Origin: Paraglaciecola sp.
GTDB taxonomy: Bacteria; Pseudomonadota; Gammaproteobacteria; Enterobacterales; Alteromonadaceae
Assembly: GCF_030730205.1 (NCBI RefSeq)
Contig: NZ_JANQVQ010000142.1
Coordinates: 10,251-47,776 of the forward strand
Length of the DNA: 37,526 nucleotides
Direction: 5' to 3'
Shown piece by piece: positions 8,263 through 16,745 of this stretch. Each line of letters begins with the position of its first letter. Position 1 is the first letter of the stretch. The notes beneath the pieces are model-generated. The model did not search any database and was not told where the DNA came from. It saw only the letters and a program-made list of their open reading frames with translations. Made by a program: the position numbers and the translations under genes.

Positions 8263-8301
8263 TCATGGTTATATTTACAGTTACTGTATATATAACCACT
8301 A
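8263..8301 (+). promoter_or_regulatory. Two tandem LexA-like SOS boxes upstream of recN
   Basis: The proximal site (8282-8301) reads TACTGTATATATAACCACTA, matching the E. coli SOS consensus at 17 of 20 positions. It resembles the E. coli recN box, which also has CCA in its right half. An abutting distal site (8263-8282) ends in ATATTTACAG and matches about 14 of 20. The proximal site lies 10 bases before the recN start. E. coli recN also carries more than one LexA box. The proximal site is likely; the distal one is weaker. An extra palindrome, AGTATGCATACT, ends where the distal box begins (8252-8263). Confidence 0.6.
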
Positions 8302-8310
8302 TTAAGAATT

Positions 8311-9984
8311 ATGCTCACTCACTTATCGATCCGAAATTTTGCAGTCGTAAAAACCTTAGACGTTGATTTTTCAAACGGTATGACCGCCATCACTGGTGAA
8401 ACTGGTGCAGGTAAGTCTATTTCTGTTGATGCACTCGGCCTATGCCTCGGTGAAAGGGCTGATAGCGGCATGGTGCGAACGGGCGCAGATAAAGCCGAAG
8501 TCAGTGCCTTTTTTGATATTACTAAATTGCAAGCGGCACAGGCCTGGCTGCAAAAAAATGAATTGGCTGACGAAGATGAATGTTTAATTAGGCGAGTGAT
8601 ATCTGCTGAAGGTCGTTCAAAAGCCTTTGTAAACGGTATACCCGTTTCCTTGCAGCAATTAAAAGACTTAGGCAGTAATCTGCTGAGCATTCATGGTCAA
8701 CATGCCCATCAGCTTATTCTGAAAAGTGAGCAACAACGCAATTTGCTTGATGGAGTAGCGGATCACCAAAACTTACTCCAAGCGGTAGCACAAACATATC
8801 AAAAATTGCGAGAGCAGCAAAAACGCTATCAGCAACTTGAAGAAGGCCAGCAACAACGAGCTGACCGCTGTCAATTATTGGCTTATCAAATTCAAGAGCT
8901 TGATGAGTTTGCCCTAGCCGATGGTGAATTTAACGAACTTGAGATTGATCATAAAAAATTAAGCCACAGTCAAACCCTGCTTGAGCAAACGCAAATTAGT
9001 TTTCATCAGTTATATGAGGCAGACGAATTTAACGCCTTGTCGGCGGTGCAAAACAGTTTAGAACGCTTGGCAGAGTTGCAAGAGCATGATCAAAGTTTAG
9101 GGCCCATTGTAAATATGCTAAACGAAGCGGCAATTCAAATTGAAGAAGCGGCTCAAGAACTTCGTGCTTATACCGACCAACTTGAAATTGATCCGATGCG
9201 AATGCAAACCGTCGAGGCGCGTTTTTCACAGGCGCTTGATTTAGCAAGAAAACACCATGTCCCTGCAGAAGAACTTTATGACTTTCATCAACAACTAAGC
9301 AATGAATACCAAGGGCTAATGAAAGAGGATGATTTATTAGAAGAATTAGAGCTGCAATTAAGACAGAGCGAACAAGCCTATTATTTAGCCGCTAAAAAAC
9401 TCAGTGATTCTCGACAAAAAGCTGCGCTTAATTTTGCCAAGCAAGTACAACAACATATTCAAAAAATGAACATGAAAGACGCTGAATTTGCTATTGATGT
9501 TCAGCATATTACTGACAATGTTCCCCATAAACTTGGTTTAGACGCAGTACGCTTTAAAGTGTCGACTAATAAAGGTCAAGCGATGGATGATCTTGAAAAA
9601 GTCGTGTCAGGCGGCGAGTTATCCCGTATTGGATTGGCGATCCAAGTTATTGGCTCCGGTAATAGTCAAGTAGCCACCATGATTTTTGACGAAGTTGACA
9701 GTGGAATAAGTGGTGCAACCGCTTCTATCGTGGGGCAGTTATTGCGTAAATTAGGCGAACAGACTCAAGTTATTTGTGTGACTCACTTACCTCAAGTGGC
9801 TGCCAGAGCACACAATCAAATGTTTGTCGCGAAATTCAGTGATGAACAAACAACAGAAACTCACATGATTTGTTTAGAAGAAAATGAACGAATTGACGAA
9901 TTAGCACGTCTATTAGCTGGGGATACTTTGACTGAGTCAGCAATTGCTAATGCAAAAGAATTACTGCAAATCAGTAATTCATAG
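8311..9984 (+). CDS. recN: DNA repair protein RecN (SMC-like ATPase)
   Basis: RecN is an SMC-like cohesin that acts with RecA in double-strand break repair. The 557-residue protein has the Walker A motif GETGAGKS (29-36) near its start. A long glutamine/glutamate-rich coiled coil follows (about 150-380), then the ABC signature VSGGELS (432-438) and the Walker B region DEVDSGISG from residue 460. Length and order match the family. The start follows the LexA-like boxes closely, consistent with SOS induction. bamE follows after 106 bases with a structured spacer between them. Confidence 0.97.
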   Translation: MLTHLSIRNFAVVKTLDVDFSNGMTAITGETGAGKSISVDALGLCLGERADSGMVRTGADKAEVSAFFDITKLQAAQAWLQKNELADEDECLIRRVISAEGRSKAFVNGIPVSLQQLKDLGSNLLSIHGQHAHQLILKSEQQRNLLDGVADHQNLLQAVAQTYQKLREQQKRYQQLEEGQQQRADRCQLLAYQIQELDEFALADGEFNELEIDHKKLSHSQTLLEQTQISFHQLYEADEFNALSAVQNSLERLAELQEHDQSLGPIVNMLNEAAIQIEEAAQELRAYTDQLEIDPMRMQTVEARFSQALDLARKHHVPAEELYDFHQQLSNEYQGLMKEDDLLEELELQLRQSEQAYYLAAKKLSDSRQKAALNFAKQVQQHIQKMNMKDAEFAIDVQHITDNVPHKLGLDAVRFKVSTNKGQAMDDLEKVVSGGELSRIGLAIQVIGSGNSQVATMIFDEVDSGISGATASIVGQLLRKLGEQTQVICVTHLPQVAARAHNQMFVAKFSDEQTTETHMICLEENERIDELARLLAGDTLTESAIANAKELLQISNS

Positions 9985-10007
9985 TAATTAAGCATTGATT
10001 GCTTGAA

Positions 10008-10077
10008 CTCGGCTGGGTTAGGATGCGACGCTTATTTTAAATAGGTGTCGCCGATAGGTCATTTTTTAAACGCCGAG
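10008..10077 (+). other. Nested hairpin element between recN and bamE
   Basis: An inner near-perfect palindrome (10025-10051, GCGACGCTTATTT against AAATAGGTGTCGC, two wobble pairs) is enclosed by an outer stem CTCGGC (10008-10013) and GCCGAG (10072-10077). A run of six Ts lies at 10062-10067, about ten bases past the inner stem. It may act as a partial terminator after recN or as a structured bamE leader. Conservation is unknown. Confidence 0.45.
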
Positions 10078-10090
10078 ATACTAAATAATA

Positions 10091-10447
10091 ATGAAGTTCA
10101 GAAATTTATTGGTCGTGTTAAGCGCCACGTTTATGTTGTCAGCTTGTGCTGATTGGATTTTCCGTATTGATGTACCACAAGGTAATTTTTTAGACGACAA
10201 AGACGTTAAAAAATTACGCATTGATATGACTAAAGAACAGGTTATCTATGTATTAGGTAAACCTGTAGTTGAAGACTCGTTCAACCACGACACTTGGTAC
10301 TATTTGTATCAAATGAAAAGAGGGATGAAAAAGCGTGGAGAGGACTTCCGTAAAGAGCTCACCATTACCTTTGTTGATGATAAAGTCAATTCAGTAGTTG
10401 GGGACTTCGAGTTATCCGAAGATTTTAATACTCCACTAGATCAATAA
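10091..10447 (+). CDS. bamE: Outer membrane assembly lipoprotein BamE (SmpA/OmlA)
   Basis: BamE is a lipoprotein subunit of the Bam complex, which folds beta-barrel proteins into the outer membrane. The 118-residue protein has a lipoprotein signal with lipobox LSAC (acylated Cys19). The mature SmpA/OmlA domain follows, with the characteristic region LRIDMTKEQVIYVLGKPVVED, and then a strand-rich segment (DTWYYLYQMKRG). Position after recN matches E. coli. The C-terminus is short and acidic. No oddities. Confidence 0.95.
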   Translation: MKFRNLLVVLSATFMLSACADWIFRIDVPQGNFLDDKDVKKLRIDMTKEQVIYVLGKPVVEDSFNHDTWYYLYQMKRGMKKRGEDFRKELTITFVDDKVNSVVGDFELSEDFNTPLDQ

Positions 10448-10764
10448 GGTGTCGGCCTAGCCAGTTTGAGGCCCTTGGTTATCAAGCTGGCATTTTAGTT
10501 CATCACTGCCCTACCCCCTATTAAAAAGCACCTTAAATGTGTAGACGGAGTTCGGCGGCTTAACCATCTTAAACAGCAAGTACGTGGCTGGTGCAACATC
10601 GCAGCACTGGTTAACGAATTGCATGTATGACAAGGCAATTATCGAATCAATTCATGGGCTTATTGTCATACAACTGCAAGCTTTTAATGGTTACAATGCT
10701 CTTTCTATAGCACACTACAAACACGCCTTAAATTATTAAACTAGAAGAAGATATTGAGCTACGA
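10448..10764. other. Intergenic region with a long bulged inverted repeat
   Basis: These 317 bases hold no credible gene. The notable structure is TTGCATGTATGACAA (10619-10633) facing TTGTCATACA-AC-TGCAA (10663-10679). The arms pair over 15 bases with a two-base bulge and a 29-base loop. The right arm TTGTCAT, with CTGCAAG 11 bases later, loosely resembles a PhoB box, but the second half is poor. A hairpin RNA, an operator or a mobile-repeat remnant are all possible. Confidence 0.5.
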
Positions 10765-11646
10765 ATGAAACAATCCCTTTTACTTATTTTACTCCTTTTA
10801 AGTGTTAGTGCCTGTGCTAACTCTCCTCAGCCAGAACAATCTGGCGTAGTTGTACAAGAAACCCATGCATTTAAGGATGTGGTAAAAACCATAAAGCAAA
10901 AAACCACTCGGTATAACAGTGATAATGTCTTAGTGGTCGTTGATATTGACAATACCCTATTGACCAGTGAAAGTGATTTGGGTGGCGATATTTGGTATCA
11001 ATGGCAACGCGGTAGCTTAGCGGTAAAACCCCGTGAAGAGCAAAAAGTACAATGTTTGTTTGAAGACAGCATTAGTTTATTATACGAACTTAGTCCGATG
11101 GTGCTGACTGAATCTGCCTTACCTGCGATGATTAACGACTGGCAACAGCAAGGTATTACCGTATTTGCCTTAACCTCTCGCTCGCCTAAAACGCGCTCCG
11201 CAACTGAACGTGAATTGTCTCGTGCAGGCATTGATCTCAGTGTTACGGCATTGAGCCCAATAGGCCAAGACGCGCCACTTCTACGAGAGTTTATCCCAAG
11301 AGAAATGACGTATATGCAAGGTATCATGATGACCTCTGGTATGAATAAAGGCGCAATGCTTGATTACCTACTAAGTAAAATGCAGCGACAGTTCAAAGCG
11401 ATCGTGTTTGTCGACGATTCACAAAAAAATATCGATAACCTATACGAAGCGTATAAGGGCAATGGCACTATAGACATGACGATTTTTCACTACAACAAGG
11501 TAGAAGAAGACCGCATGAAAAAAAATGGTGCAATACTGAGTCAAAATCAAGCTGATGAGATGGCCCACCAATGGGATACTTTAACAGCATTGATAAATTC
11601 AATTTATCCAAGCAGAAGCTCAGGTAGCTGTTTAAGCAGCAACTAA
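10765..11646 (+). CDS. DUF2608 HAD-fold lipoprotein, putative phosphatase
   Basis: This 293-residue protein starts with a lipoprotein signal (lipobox VSAC, Cys17), so it is anchored in the cell envelope. The rest shows all four HAD hydrolase motifs: DIDNTLL (Asp60 and Asp62), LTSRS (Thr137), Lys195 in MNKGAM, and FVDDSQKN (Asp217-Asp218). The spacing of the motifs and the absence of the acid phosphatase signature point to the DUF2608 family, seen in Legionella and other proteobacteria, with no established substrate. Envelope location with a complete catalytic set suggests a periplasmic-facing phosphohydrolase. It stands alone between a long spacer and a strong terminator, so it is probably monocistronic. 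Confidence 0.8.
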   Translation: MKQSLLLILLLLSVSACANSPQPEQSGVVVQETHAFKDVVKTIKQKTTRYNSDNVLVVVDIDNTLLTSESDLGGDIWYQWQRGSLAVKPREEQKVQCLFEDSISLLYELSPMVLTESALPAMINDWQQQGITVFALTSRSPKTRSATERELSRAGIDLSVTALSPIGQDAPLLREFIPREMTYMQGIMMTSGMNKGAMLDYLLSKMQRQFKAIVFVDDSQKNIDNLYEAYKGNGTIDMTIFHYNKVEEDRMKKNGAILSQNQADEMAHQWDTLTALINSIYPSRSSGSCLSSN

Positions 11647-11663
11647 CTCCCTTTCCTCTTCCC

Positions 11664-11703
11664 AATAAACCGGCCTAATTTTTAGCAGGCCGGTTTATTT
11701 TGT
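11664..11703 (+). terminator. Strong hairpin terminator after the DUF2608 gene
   Basis: AATAAACCGGCCT pairs perfectly with AGGCCGGTTTATT over 13 bases with a 10-base loop, followed by TTTG. The A-run before and T-run after the GC core make it usable from both sides. It ends the lipoprotein transcript before ybiT. Confidence 0.88.
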
Positions 11704-11790
11704 GGCATAATATGCGCCAAATTTTCTGCCGCTTTGTAAACATCGCGCAGTTAACGCACTTTCTCACTATCTAACCTTGGAATTATTACC

Positions 11791-13374
11791 TTGCTAAGTA
11801 CCGCAAACATCACCATGCAATTTGGCGAAAAGCCACTATTTGAAAATGTATCCGTTAAATTTGGCAACAATAATCGTTATGGTTTAATTGGTGCCAATGG
11901 CAGTGGTAAATCCACCTTTATGAAAATTTTAGGCGGTGACTTAGAGCCTTCAGCAGGCAATGTGTCTACCGATCCGGGTGAACGTATTGGTAAGTTAAAA
12001 CAAGATCAGTTCGCTTATGAGGAATATAGCGTTATTGATGCCGTTGTTATGGGTCACACTGAACTTTGGACGGTAAAAGCCGAAAGAGACGCGATATACG
12101 CTAATCCAGAGATGACCGAGGAAGATGGTATTCGTGTTGCTGAACTTGAGTCTGAGTTTGCCGAAATGGATGGTTATACGGCAGAAGCGAGAGCAGGTGA
12201 ATTACTTATCGCAGTAGGTATTCCGGTAGAGCAACATTATGGCTTAATGAGTGAAATAGCCCCAGGTTGGAAATTAAGGGTGTTACTTGCTCAAGTGTTG
12301 TTTTCAGATCCTGACATCATGTTGTTAGATGAACCCACTAACAACTTGGACATTAATACGATCCGTTGGTTAGAGACCATATTGAACGAACGTAACTGCA
12401 CCATGATCATCATTTCGCACGATCGACATTTCTTAAACTCAGTCTGCACGCATATGGCCGATTTAGATTACGGCGAGATCCGTTTGTTTGCTGGTAATTA
12501 CGATGAATATATGACCGCGTCTACTCAAGCGCGCGAACGTTTATTGGCCGATAATGCGAAGAAAAAAGCGCAAATAGCCGAGTTACGCACCTTTGTTAGT
12601 CGCTTTTCTGCCAATGCGTCTAAGTCGAAACAAGCGACCAGTCGCGCTAAACAGATAGATAAAATAAAATTGGATGACGTTAAACCCTCTAGTCGTCAAA
12701 ACCCTTTTATTCGGTTTGAAGAAAGTAAAAAGCTGCATCGTCAAGCGCTAGAAGTGACTGAATTATCGAAATCATTTGATGAGCAATTGTTTAAAAATCT
12801 AAATCTAATGGTAGAAGTTGGTGAGCGTGTCGCCGTGATCGGTGCTAACGGTGTAGGTAAAACCACTTTATTGAATTGTTTAATGTCAAAGGTTGCGCCA
12901 TCCACTGGGGAAGTCAAATGGTCGGAAAATTCAAACATAGGCTATTATGCGCAGGATCATGCATCAGATTTTGAAAAAGACTTGTCTCTGGTTGAATGGA
13001 TGTATCAATGGGCACAAGAAGGAGATGATGAACAGGTTATCAGAGGCACACTGGGGCGTTTATTATTTTCGCAAAGCGAAATCAATAAGTCTGTGAAGGT
13101 TATCTCTGGTGGTGAGCAAGGACGGATGCTTTTTGGCAAGCTTATGTTGCAAAAACCCAATATTTTAGTCATGGATGAACCTACTAACCACTTAGATATG
13201 GAATCTATTGAGTCACTTAACTTGGCCTTGGAAAACTACCCAGGCACCTTGATTTTTGTTAGTCACGATCGAGAGTTTGTATCGTCTCTCGCCACGCGTA
13301 TTATCGAAATAACACCAAGTAAGGTCATTGATTTTAAAGGTGATTACGAGAGCTATTTAGCCAGCCAAGCCTAA
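11791..13374 (+). CDS. ybiT: ABC-F family ATPase YbiT
   Basis: ABC-F proteins are soluble twin-ATPase translation factors that bind the ribosome. This 527-residue protein is very close in sequence to E. coli YbiT throughout: the start [20 protein letters not shown], Walker A GANGSGKS (34-41), the interdomain linker rich in Lys/Arg/Ala ([21 protein letters not shown]), a second Walker A GANGVGKT, and DEPTNHLD. The start codon is TTG, fixed by alignment to YbiT because no upstream in-frame ATG fits. Strong terminators flank it on both sides, so it is likely a single-gene unit. The role in translation is known for related ABC-F proteins; for YbiT itself it is less well defined. Confidence 0.95.
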   Translation: MLSTANITMQFGEKPLFENVSVKFGNNNRYGLIGANGSGKSTFMKILGGDLEPSAGNVSTDPGERIGKLKQDQFAYEEYSVIDAVVMGHTELWTVKAERDAIYANPEMTEEDGIRVAELESEFAEMDGYTAEARAGELLIAVGIPVEQHYGLMSEIAPGWKLRVLLAQVLFSDPDIMLLDEPTNNLDINTIRWLETILNERNCTMIIISHDRHFLNSVCTHMADLDYGEIRLFAGNYDEYMTASTQARERLLADNAKKKAQIAELRTFVSRFSANASKSKQATSRAKQIDKIKLDDVKPSSRQNPFIRFEESKKLHRQALEVTELSKSFDEQLFKNLNLMVEVGERVAVIGANGVGKTTLLNCLMSKVAPSTGEVKWSENSNIGYYAQDHASDFEKDLSLVEWMYQWAQEGDDEQVIRGTLGRLLFSQSEINKSVKVISGGEQGRMLFGKLMLQKPNILVMDEPTNHLDMESIESLNLALENYPGTLIFVSHDREFVSSLATRIIEITPSKVIDFKGDYESYLASQA

Positions 13375-13397
13375 ATATTTTACTAGGATTAAATAGG

Positions 13398-13432
13398 CAA
13401 TAAAAAACCGGAATTAATCCGGTTTCTTATTG
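13398..13432. terminator. Bidirectional hairpin terminator between ybiT and a small convergent gene
   Basis: AAACCGGA (13405-13412) pairs with TCCGGTTT (13418-13425). An outer stem CAATAA/TTATTG extends it, and there are A- and T-runs on both sides. It serves ybiT on the plus strand and the convergent small gene on the minus strand. Confidence 0.85.
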
Positions 13433-13449
13433 CTTGGTATTCACAACGA

Positions 13450-13623
13450 TTAATGAATCGTCAGTAACCAAGATACAAACGCTTTCGCTTCTTGGGTTGA
13501 AGTAAAAACATTCAACTTTTGACCAAATTGGTCAGCAAACGCCACTTTGTGTTTGTTAACAGATATTGCATGCACTGGGCACGCTACACGGATATCAGTA
13601 CCGTGATAGGTAGTAAATGACAT
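13450..13623 (-). CDS. Small hypothetical protein, 57 residues
   Basis: This frame runs from an ATG with an AGAG ribosome site about eight bases upstream to a TAA 17 bases short of the ybiT terminator. The protein (begins MSFTTYHGTDIRVACPVHAI, ends FVSWLLTIH) is soluble-looking with one cysteine and several histidines, and has no signal peptide or membrane helix. Length, ribosome site and a dedicated bidirectional terminator on its 3' side argue that it is a real gene. I recognise no family and assign no function. Confidence 0.6.
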   Translation of the reverse strand: MSFTTYHGTDIRVACPVHAISVNKHKVAFADQFGQKLNVFTSTQEAKAFVSWLLTIH

Positions 13624-14006
13624 AATAAAACTCTATTTTACAGATAAGCCACTGTCTCGTATTAATCAATACAAACAAGGTTTATCAAAAACTAAAAAGA
13701 AGCTTCACTATAGTGTTGACGATAACGCTATTAAGGTTTTATCTGTATGAGCTACAAGGAAAAATCATCCTGTTTTACGCTCACGAGCTCGCCGTACAAT
13801 AATTCAGCTTTGTTATTTTTTTAATGTTGGTCGACTGGATCAGAGAAAGACAATACATTGAAGACTTGTTTGGTGAGAGGATAAACAAGTCGCAAGCAGT
13901 CTATGATGAATGGAGGTTATTAGCAAGCCTTATTAATGATAAAACTAATCTATCTTGTTTAGCGTGTTATCATCGCCTTCCGTAGTTTACTGATCCTCTA
14001 ATCCTT
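13624..14006. other. Intergenic region between the small gene and the NYN-domain gene
   Basis: These 383 AT-rich bases carry the divergent promoters of the small gene and the NYN gene. A 53-codon frame (13824-13985, begins MLVDWIRERQYIEDLF, ends CLACYHRLP) has plausible composition but no ribosome site, and stops 21 bases before the next start. It may be a gene remnant or chance. The short repeats ACAGATAA (from about 13640) and TTATCTGT (about 13739) are inverted but far apart. Confidence 0.4.
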
Positions 14007-14480
14007 ATGCTCAAAATTGCAGTACTTGTCGATGTGCAAAATATTTACTACACCACTCGCGACGCTTTCGCCAAACAATTTAATTACCGAGAGTTTTGGC
14101 AGCAACTTAGTCAACGAGGAGAGATAGTTATCGCCAATGCTTACGCAATAGACAAAGGAGATATGCAACAAGGTAAGTTTCAAAATGCCTTGAAGCACAT
14201 CGGTTTCAACGTAAAATTAAAACCCTTTATCCAACGTAGTGATGGCTCGGCGAAAGGAGATTGGGACGTAGGCATTACTATCGACGCCCTTGAAGCAGCA
14301 AAAGATATTGATTGTTTGGTTTTGCTCTCTGGTGATGGAGACTTTGATTTACTGCTCGCTACTTTAAAGCATAAACATCAATGCAGAACGGTGGTCTATG
14401 GCGTTCCCCAACTCACAGCAAACTCTTTAGTGAATGCTGCCGACGAGTTTATTAAAATCGACGACAGCCTGCTACTGTAG
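14007..14480 (+). CDS. NYN (LabA/DUF88) domain protein, putative PIN-like nuclease
   Basis: The 157-residue protein is a single NYN domain, the PIN-like fold of the LabA/DUF88 family, expected to bind divalent metals and cut RNA. The acidic residues are in place: Asp9 in LVDVQN, Asp85 and Asp87 in KGDWDVGI, Asp93, and Asp110/Asp112/Asp114 in SGDGDFD. No signal peptide is present. Length matches the minimal family member without extra domains. Its stop is two bases from the convergent feoB stop. Substrate and partners are unknown; the nuclease activity is inferred from the family and conserved acids. Confidence 0.85.
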   Translation: MLKIAVLVDVQNIYYTTRDAFAKQFNYREFWQQLSQRGEIVIANAYAIDKGDMQQGKFQNALKHIGFNVKLKPFIQRSDGSAKGDWDVGITIDALEAAKDIDCLVLLSGDGDFDLLLATLKHKHQCRTVVYGVPQLTANSLVNAADEFIKIDDSLLL

Positions 14481-14482
14481 GT

Positions 14483-16297
14483 TTAAATAAACGTTGCGGC
14501 CAAGAACGCCAAGAAATAGGCAAGAAGGCCGTAACCAACAAATAAGCCCCAAGCGATCTTTTTACTGCCTGTTTCGCCTTTAATTGTCGCTACTGTAGCA
14601 ACACACTGCAACGCTACGACGTAAAACAGCATCAGACCAATTCCAGCCCCTAAAGCCAAACCATCGCTTTGAATGTTTGCAGCCAGTCCAGCAATATTTT
14701 CATCCGCTCCTTCGATACCAAACAAAGTACCCAGTGCACCAACGAAAACTTCTCTGGCTAAAAACGAGACTAAAATAGCCACGCCATAACGCCAATCCAA
14801 ACCCAAAGGCGTAAATATCGGATCAATCCAATGGCCTAGCATTGCCAAATACGAAGACTGTAAGTCACCGTTTTGCGGAAAATAGCCCAAAAACCAAATA
14901 ACCACAGAAACCATAAAAATGACTGGCGCAGCTCGTTTAATGAACTGCTTAGCACTGGTTAATACGCGGTGAATAAGGGGTTTCCAGTGCGGTAATCGGT
15001 AAGTGGGCAATTCTAGAATAAAGGGCATTTCAGCCTGATCTGTATTCATGTCAGTGAGTTTGTTAAGCAAAGTACTCACTAATAAGGCGGTTAAAATCCC
15101 GATGAAATACAAAATGAAAAACGTAATCCCCTGTAAGTTAAGTAAACCACCTAAGTATTGCGTTTCAGGGACCAGCACCGCTATTAATAGCGCATAAACT
15201 GGCAAACGAGCAGAACATGACATCAAAGGGATAGTCATCATGGTAATTAGGCGTTTGCGCGGTGACTCGATGGTTCTCGCGGCAAATATCGCAGGGATAG
15301 CGCATGCGTGGCCTGATAAGTAAGGAATAAAGCTTCTGCCAGATAAACCAAAAAAGCTTAGCGGTTTATGGCAAATTAACGCTGCACGAGCTAAGTAACC
15401 AGTATCCTCTAATAGGCCAATGACCAAGGTCAGTACCATAATTTGTGGCACAAAGACTAAAAATGATCCTACTCCGCCAAAGAGCGCATCAGTAACAAAA
15501 TCATTAACAACCCCAGGCGGTAACACACTACTAGACAGTGCAGCTAACTGGCCAACGATGGCTTCAACACCATCCATTAAAGGACTTGCCCAAGTAAAAA
15601 TACTCTGGAATAACAGGAACATAATGACTAAAAAGATTAAACCACCAAATACATTATTCAGCAAAAAGTCATCTATTTTGTTTTGTCTTTTCAGTACTAC
15701 ATCCGCTTTTATGCCATATTGCTGAGATAATTTTCGACTGATTTCCAATACGGGTTGGCTTGCCTCTTCTGTTTTTAGCGGGATGAAATCTTGCGGATGT
15801 TGAGCCGCATCGAGCAAGGCAAGTCTAAACTCATGTAAGCCAAGTAAGGTTTTGGCCGAAAGAGCATGCACCTTACAACCTAAGTCTTGTGCGAGTTGTT
15901 CGGTATCAATATGATGGCCAAAACGAGAGACTTCATCGATCATATTTAAGGCAAATATAAGGCCTTTGTTATGTTGAAAGGCAAGATCTCTGACCTGCAA
16001 GCCAAACACCAAACTACGTTCTAAACGAGTAGCATCCAAGTTACATACAATCAACGAGGTGTCATCGCTATGCATCGCTTCATGCAACTTAGCAATAGCT
16101 AGCTCTTCATCGCGAGAAAGGCTTTGTAAAGAATAGGTACCAGGAAAATCAACCAGTTGATACTGATCAAACTTTCCACTTTTGAGCTCTACCGTTACGC
16201 CTGGGAAATTAGCTACTTTTTGACGCATTCCGGTTAATTGATTGAATAATAAGCTCTTGCCTGAGTTGGGTTTACCAACCAAGATGATATTTTTCAT
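14483..16297 (-). CDS. feoB: Ferrous iron transporter FeoB, compact form
   Basis: FeoB moves Fe(II) across the inner membrane. The 604-residue protein has an N-terminal GTPase domain: G1 GKPNSGKS (8-15), the G2 threonine about 35, DFPG (50-53), NMID (118-121) and SAKT (147-150). The first membrane helix begins near residue 213, whereas in E. coli FeoB (773 residues) it begins near 280. The helical GDI spacer is therefore about 65 residues shorter, and the membrane part is also reduced. Two gate-like multi-helix blocks are still present (about 260-390 and 440-600). feoA lies 110 bases upstream behind a Fur-like box. The assignment is secure; the reduced size may be lineage-typical. Confidence 0.94.
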   Translation of the reverse strand: MKNIILVGKPNSGKSLLFNQLTGMRQKVANFPGVTVELKSGKFDQYQLVDFPGTYSLQSLSRDEELAIAKLHEAMHSDDTSLIVCNLDATRLERSLVFGLQVRDLAFQHNKGLIFALNMIDEVSRFGHHIDTEQLAQDLGCKVHALSAKTLLGLHEFRLALLDAAQHPQDFIPLKTEEASQPVLEISRKLSQQYGIKADVVLKRQNKIDDFLLNNVFGGLIFLVIMFLLFQSIFTWASPLMDGVEAIVGQLAALSSSVLPPGVVNDFVTDALFGGVGSFLVFVPQIMVLTLVIGLLEDTGYLARAALICHKPLSFFGLSGRSFIPYLSGHACAIPAIFAARTIESPRKRLITMMTIPLMSCSARLPVYALLIAVLVPETQYLGGLLNLQGITFFILYFIGILTALLVSTLLNKLTDMNTDQAEMPFILELPTYRLPHWKPLIHRVLTSAKQFIKRAAPVIFMVSVVIWFLGYFPQNGDLQSSYLAMLGHWIDPIFTPLGLDWRYGVAILVSFLAREVFVGALGTLFGIEGADENIAGLAANIQSDGLALGAGIGLMLFYVVALQCVATVATIKGETGSKKIAWGLFVGYGLLAYFLAFLAATFI

Positions 16298-16407
16298 TAA
16301 CTGCCTTAAAACCTGTGTTTAATTGCAATACTTAACGTATCAACACTGAGAAATTTGCTGTGGTATTACTGCGTCTTTCGTTTGAAAAAATAAAACGATG
16401 ATATGTA

Positions 16408-16638
16408 TTACGCAGCGGTGATATTGATGCGTGTGGCGATGCTTTGCTCCAAAGAATACACACAATCACCTAGTTGCAAAACCAAAGGGCCTTTTAGCGG
16501 GCTACGGCGTAAACATTGAATTAACTGCCCACTGGCAAACCCCATTTCGTTTAGGCGCTGCCCAATTGCAGGTACTAAAGTGGCATCAAGACTATCAATC
16601 ATTGCTGATTGTTTATTTTTAATTTCCCAAAGCGTCAT
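16408..16638 (-). CDS. feoA: FeoA family ferrous iron transport protein
   Basis: FeoA is a small SH3-like cytoplasmic protein that works with FeoB. The 76 residues show the family core: 'GQRLNEMGFASGQLIQCLRR' followed by SPLKGPLVLQLGDCVYSLEQSIATRINI. The ATG has an AAGGTG ribosome site. It is the first gene of feoAB and follows a Fur-like operator. The third Feo component, FeoC, is not seen here; FeoB is followed directly by the convergent NYN gene. Confidence 0.93.
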   Translation of the reverse strand: MTLWEIKNKQSAMIDSLDATLVPAIGQRLNEMGFASGQLIQCLRRSPLKGPLVLQLGDCVYSLEQSIATRINITAA

Positions 16639-16661
16639 ACAAGCACCTTAATAAAAGCTAC

Positions 16662-16682
16662 AAATGCAAACAATTCGCATTT
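16662..16682 (-). promoter_or_regulatory. Fur-like operator upstream of feoA
   Basis: AAATGC and GCATTT arms flank a partly symmetric centre, giving AATGCGAATTGTTTGCATT on the minus strand. This fits the general AATGANAAT-type Fur box layout used in marine gammaproteobacteria. It lies 24 bases before the feoA start, where a repressor would block transcription. The motif is degenerate, and the assignment leans on the iron-uptake context. Confidence 0.55.
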
Positions 16683-16701
16683 ATACCATTAAAGGGGGTA
16701 A

Positions 16702-16725
16702 GAGTGCAATCAATGTGCTGCACTC
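16702..16725 (-). terminator. Hairpin after the DAHP synthase gene, possible terminator
   Basis: GAGTGCA and TGCACTC pair perfectly over seven bases around a 10-base loop, 21 bases downstream of the DAHP synthase stop. On the minus strand it is followed by TTACCCCC rather than a clean T-run, so it is a weak candidate. It would separate the upstream minus-strand genes from feoA. Confidence 0.4.
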
Positions 16726-16745
16726 CTGCACGTAAAGCGGACTTA

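Noticed and set aside
8319-8690. Antisense frame of 123 codons opposite recN
   Set aside because: It mirrors the conserved RecN N-terminus and shows no motif or start signal of its own.
13824-13985. 53-codon frame before the NYN gene, with a CLAC motif near its end
   Set aside because: There is no ribosome site and the frame closes at once upstream. It could be a remnant but cannot be supported as a gene.
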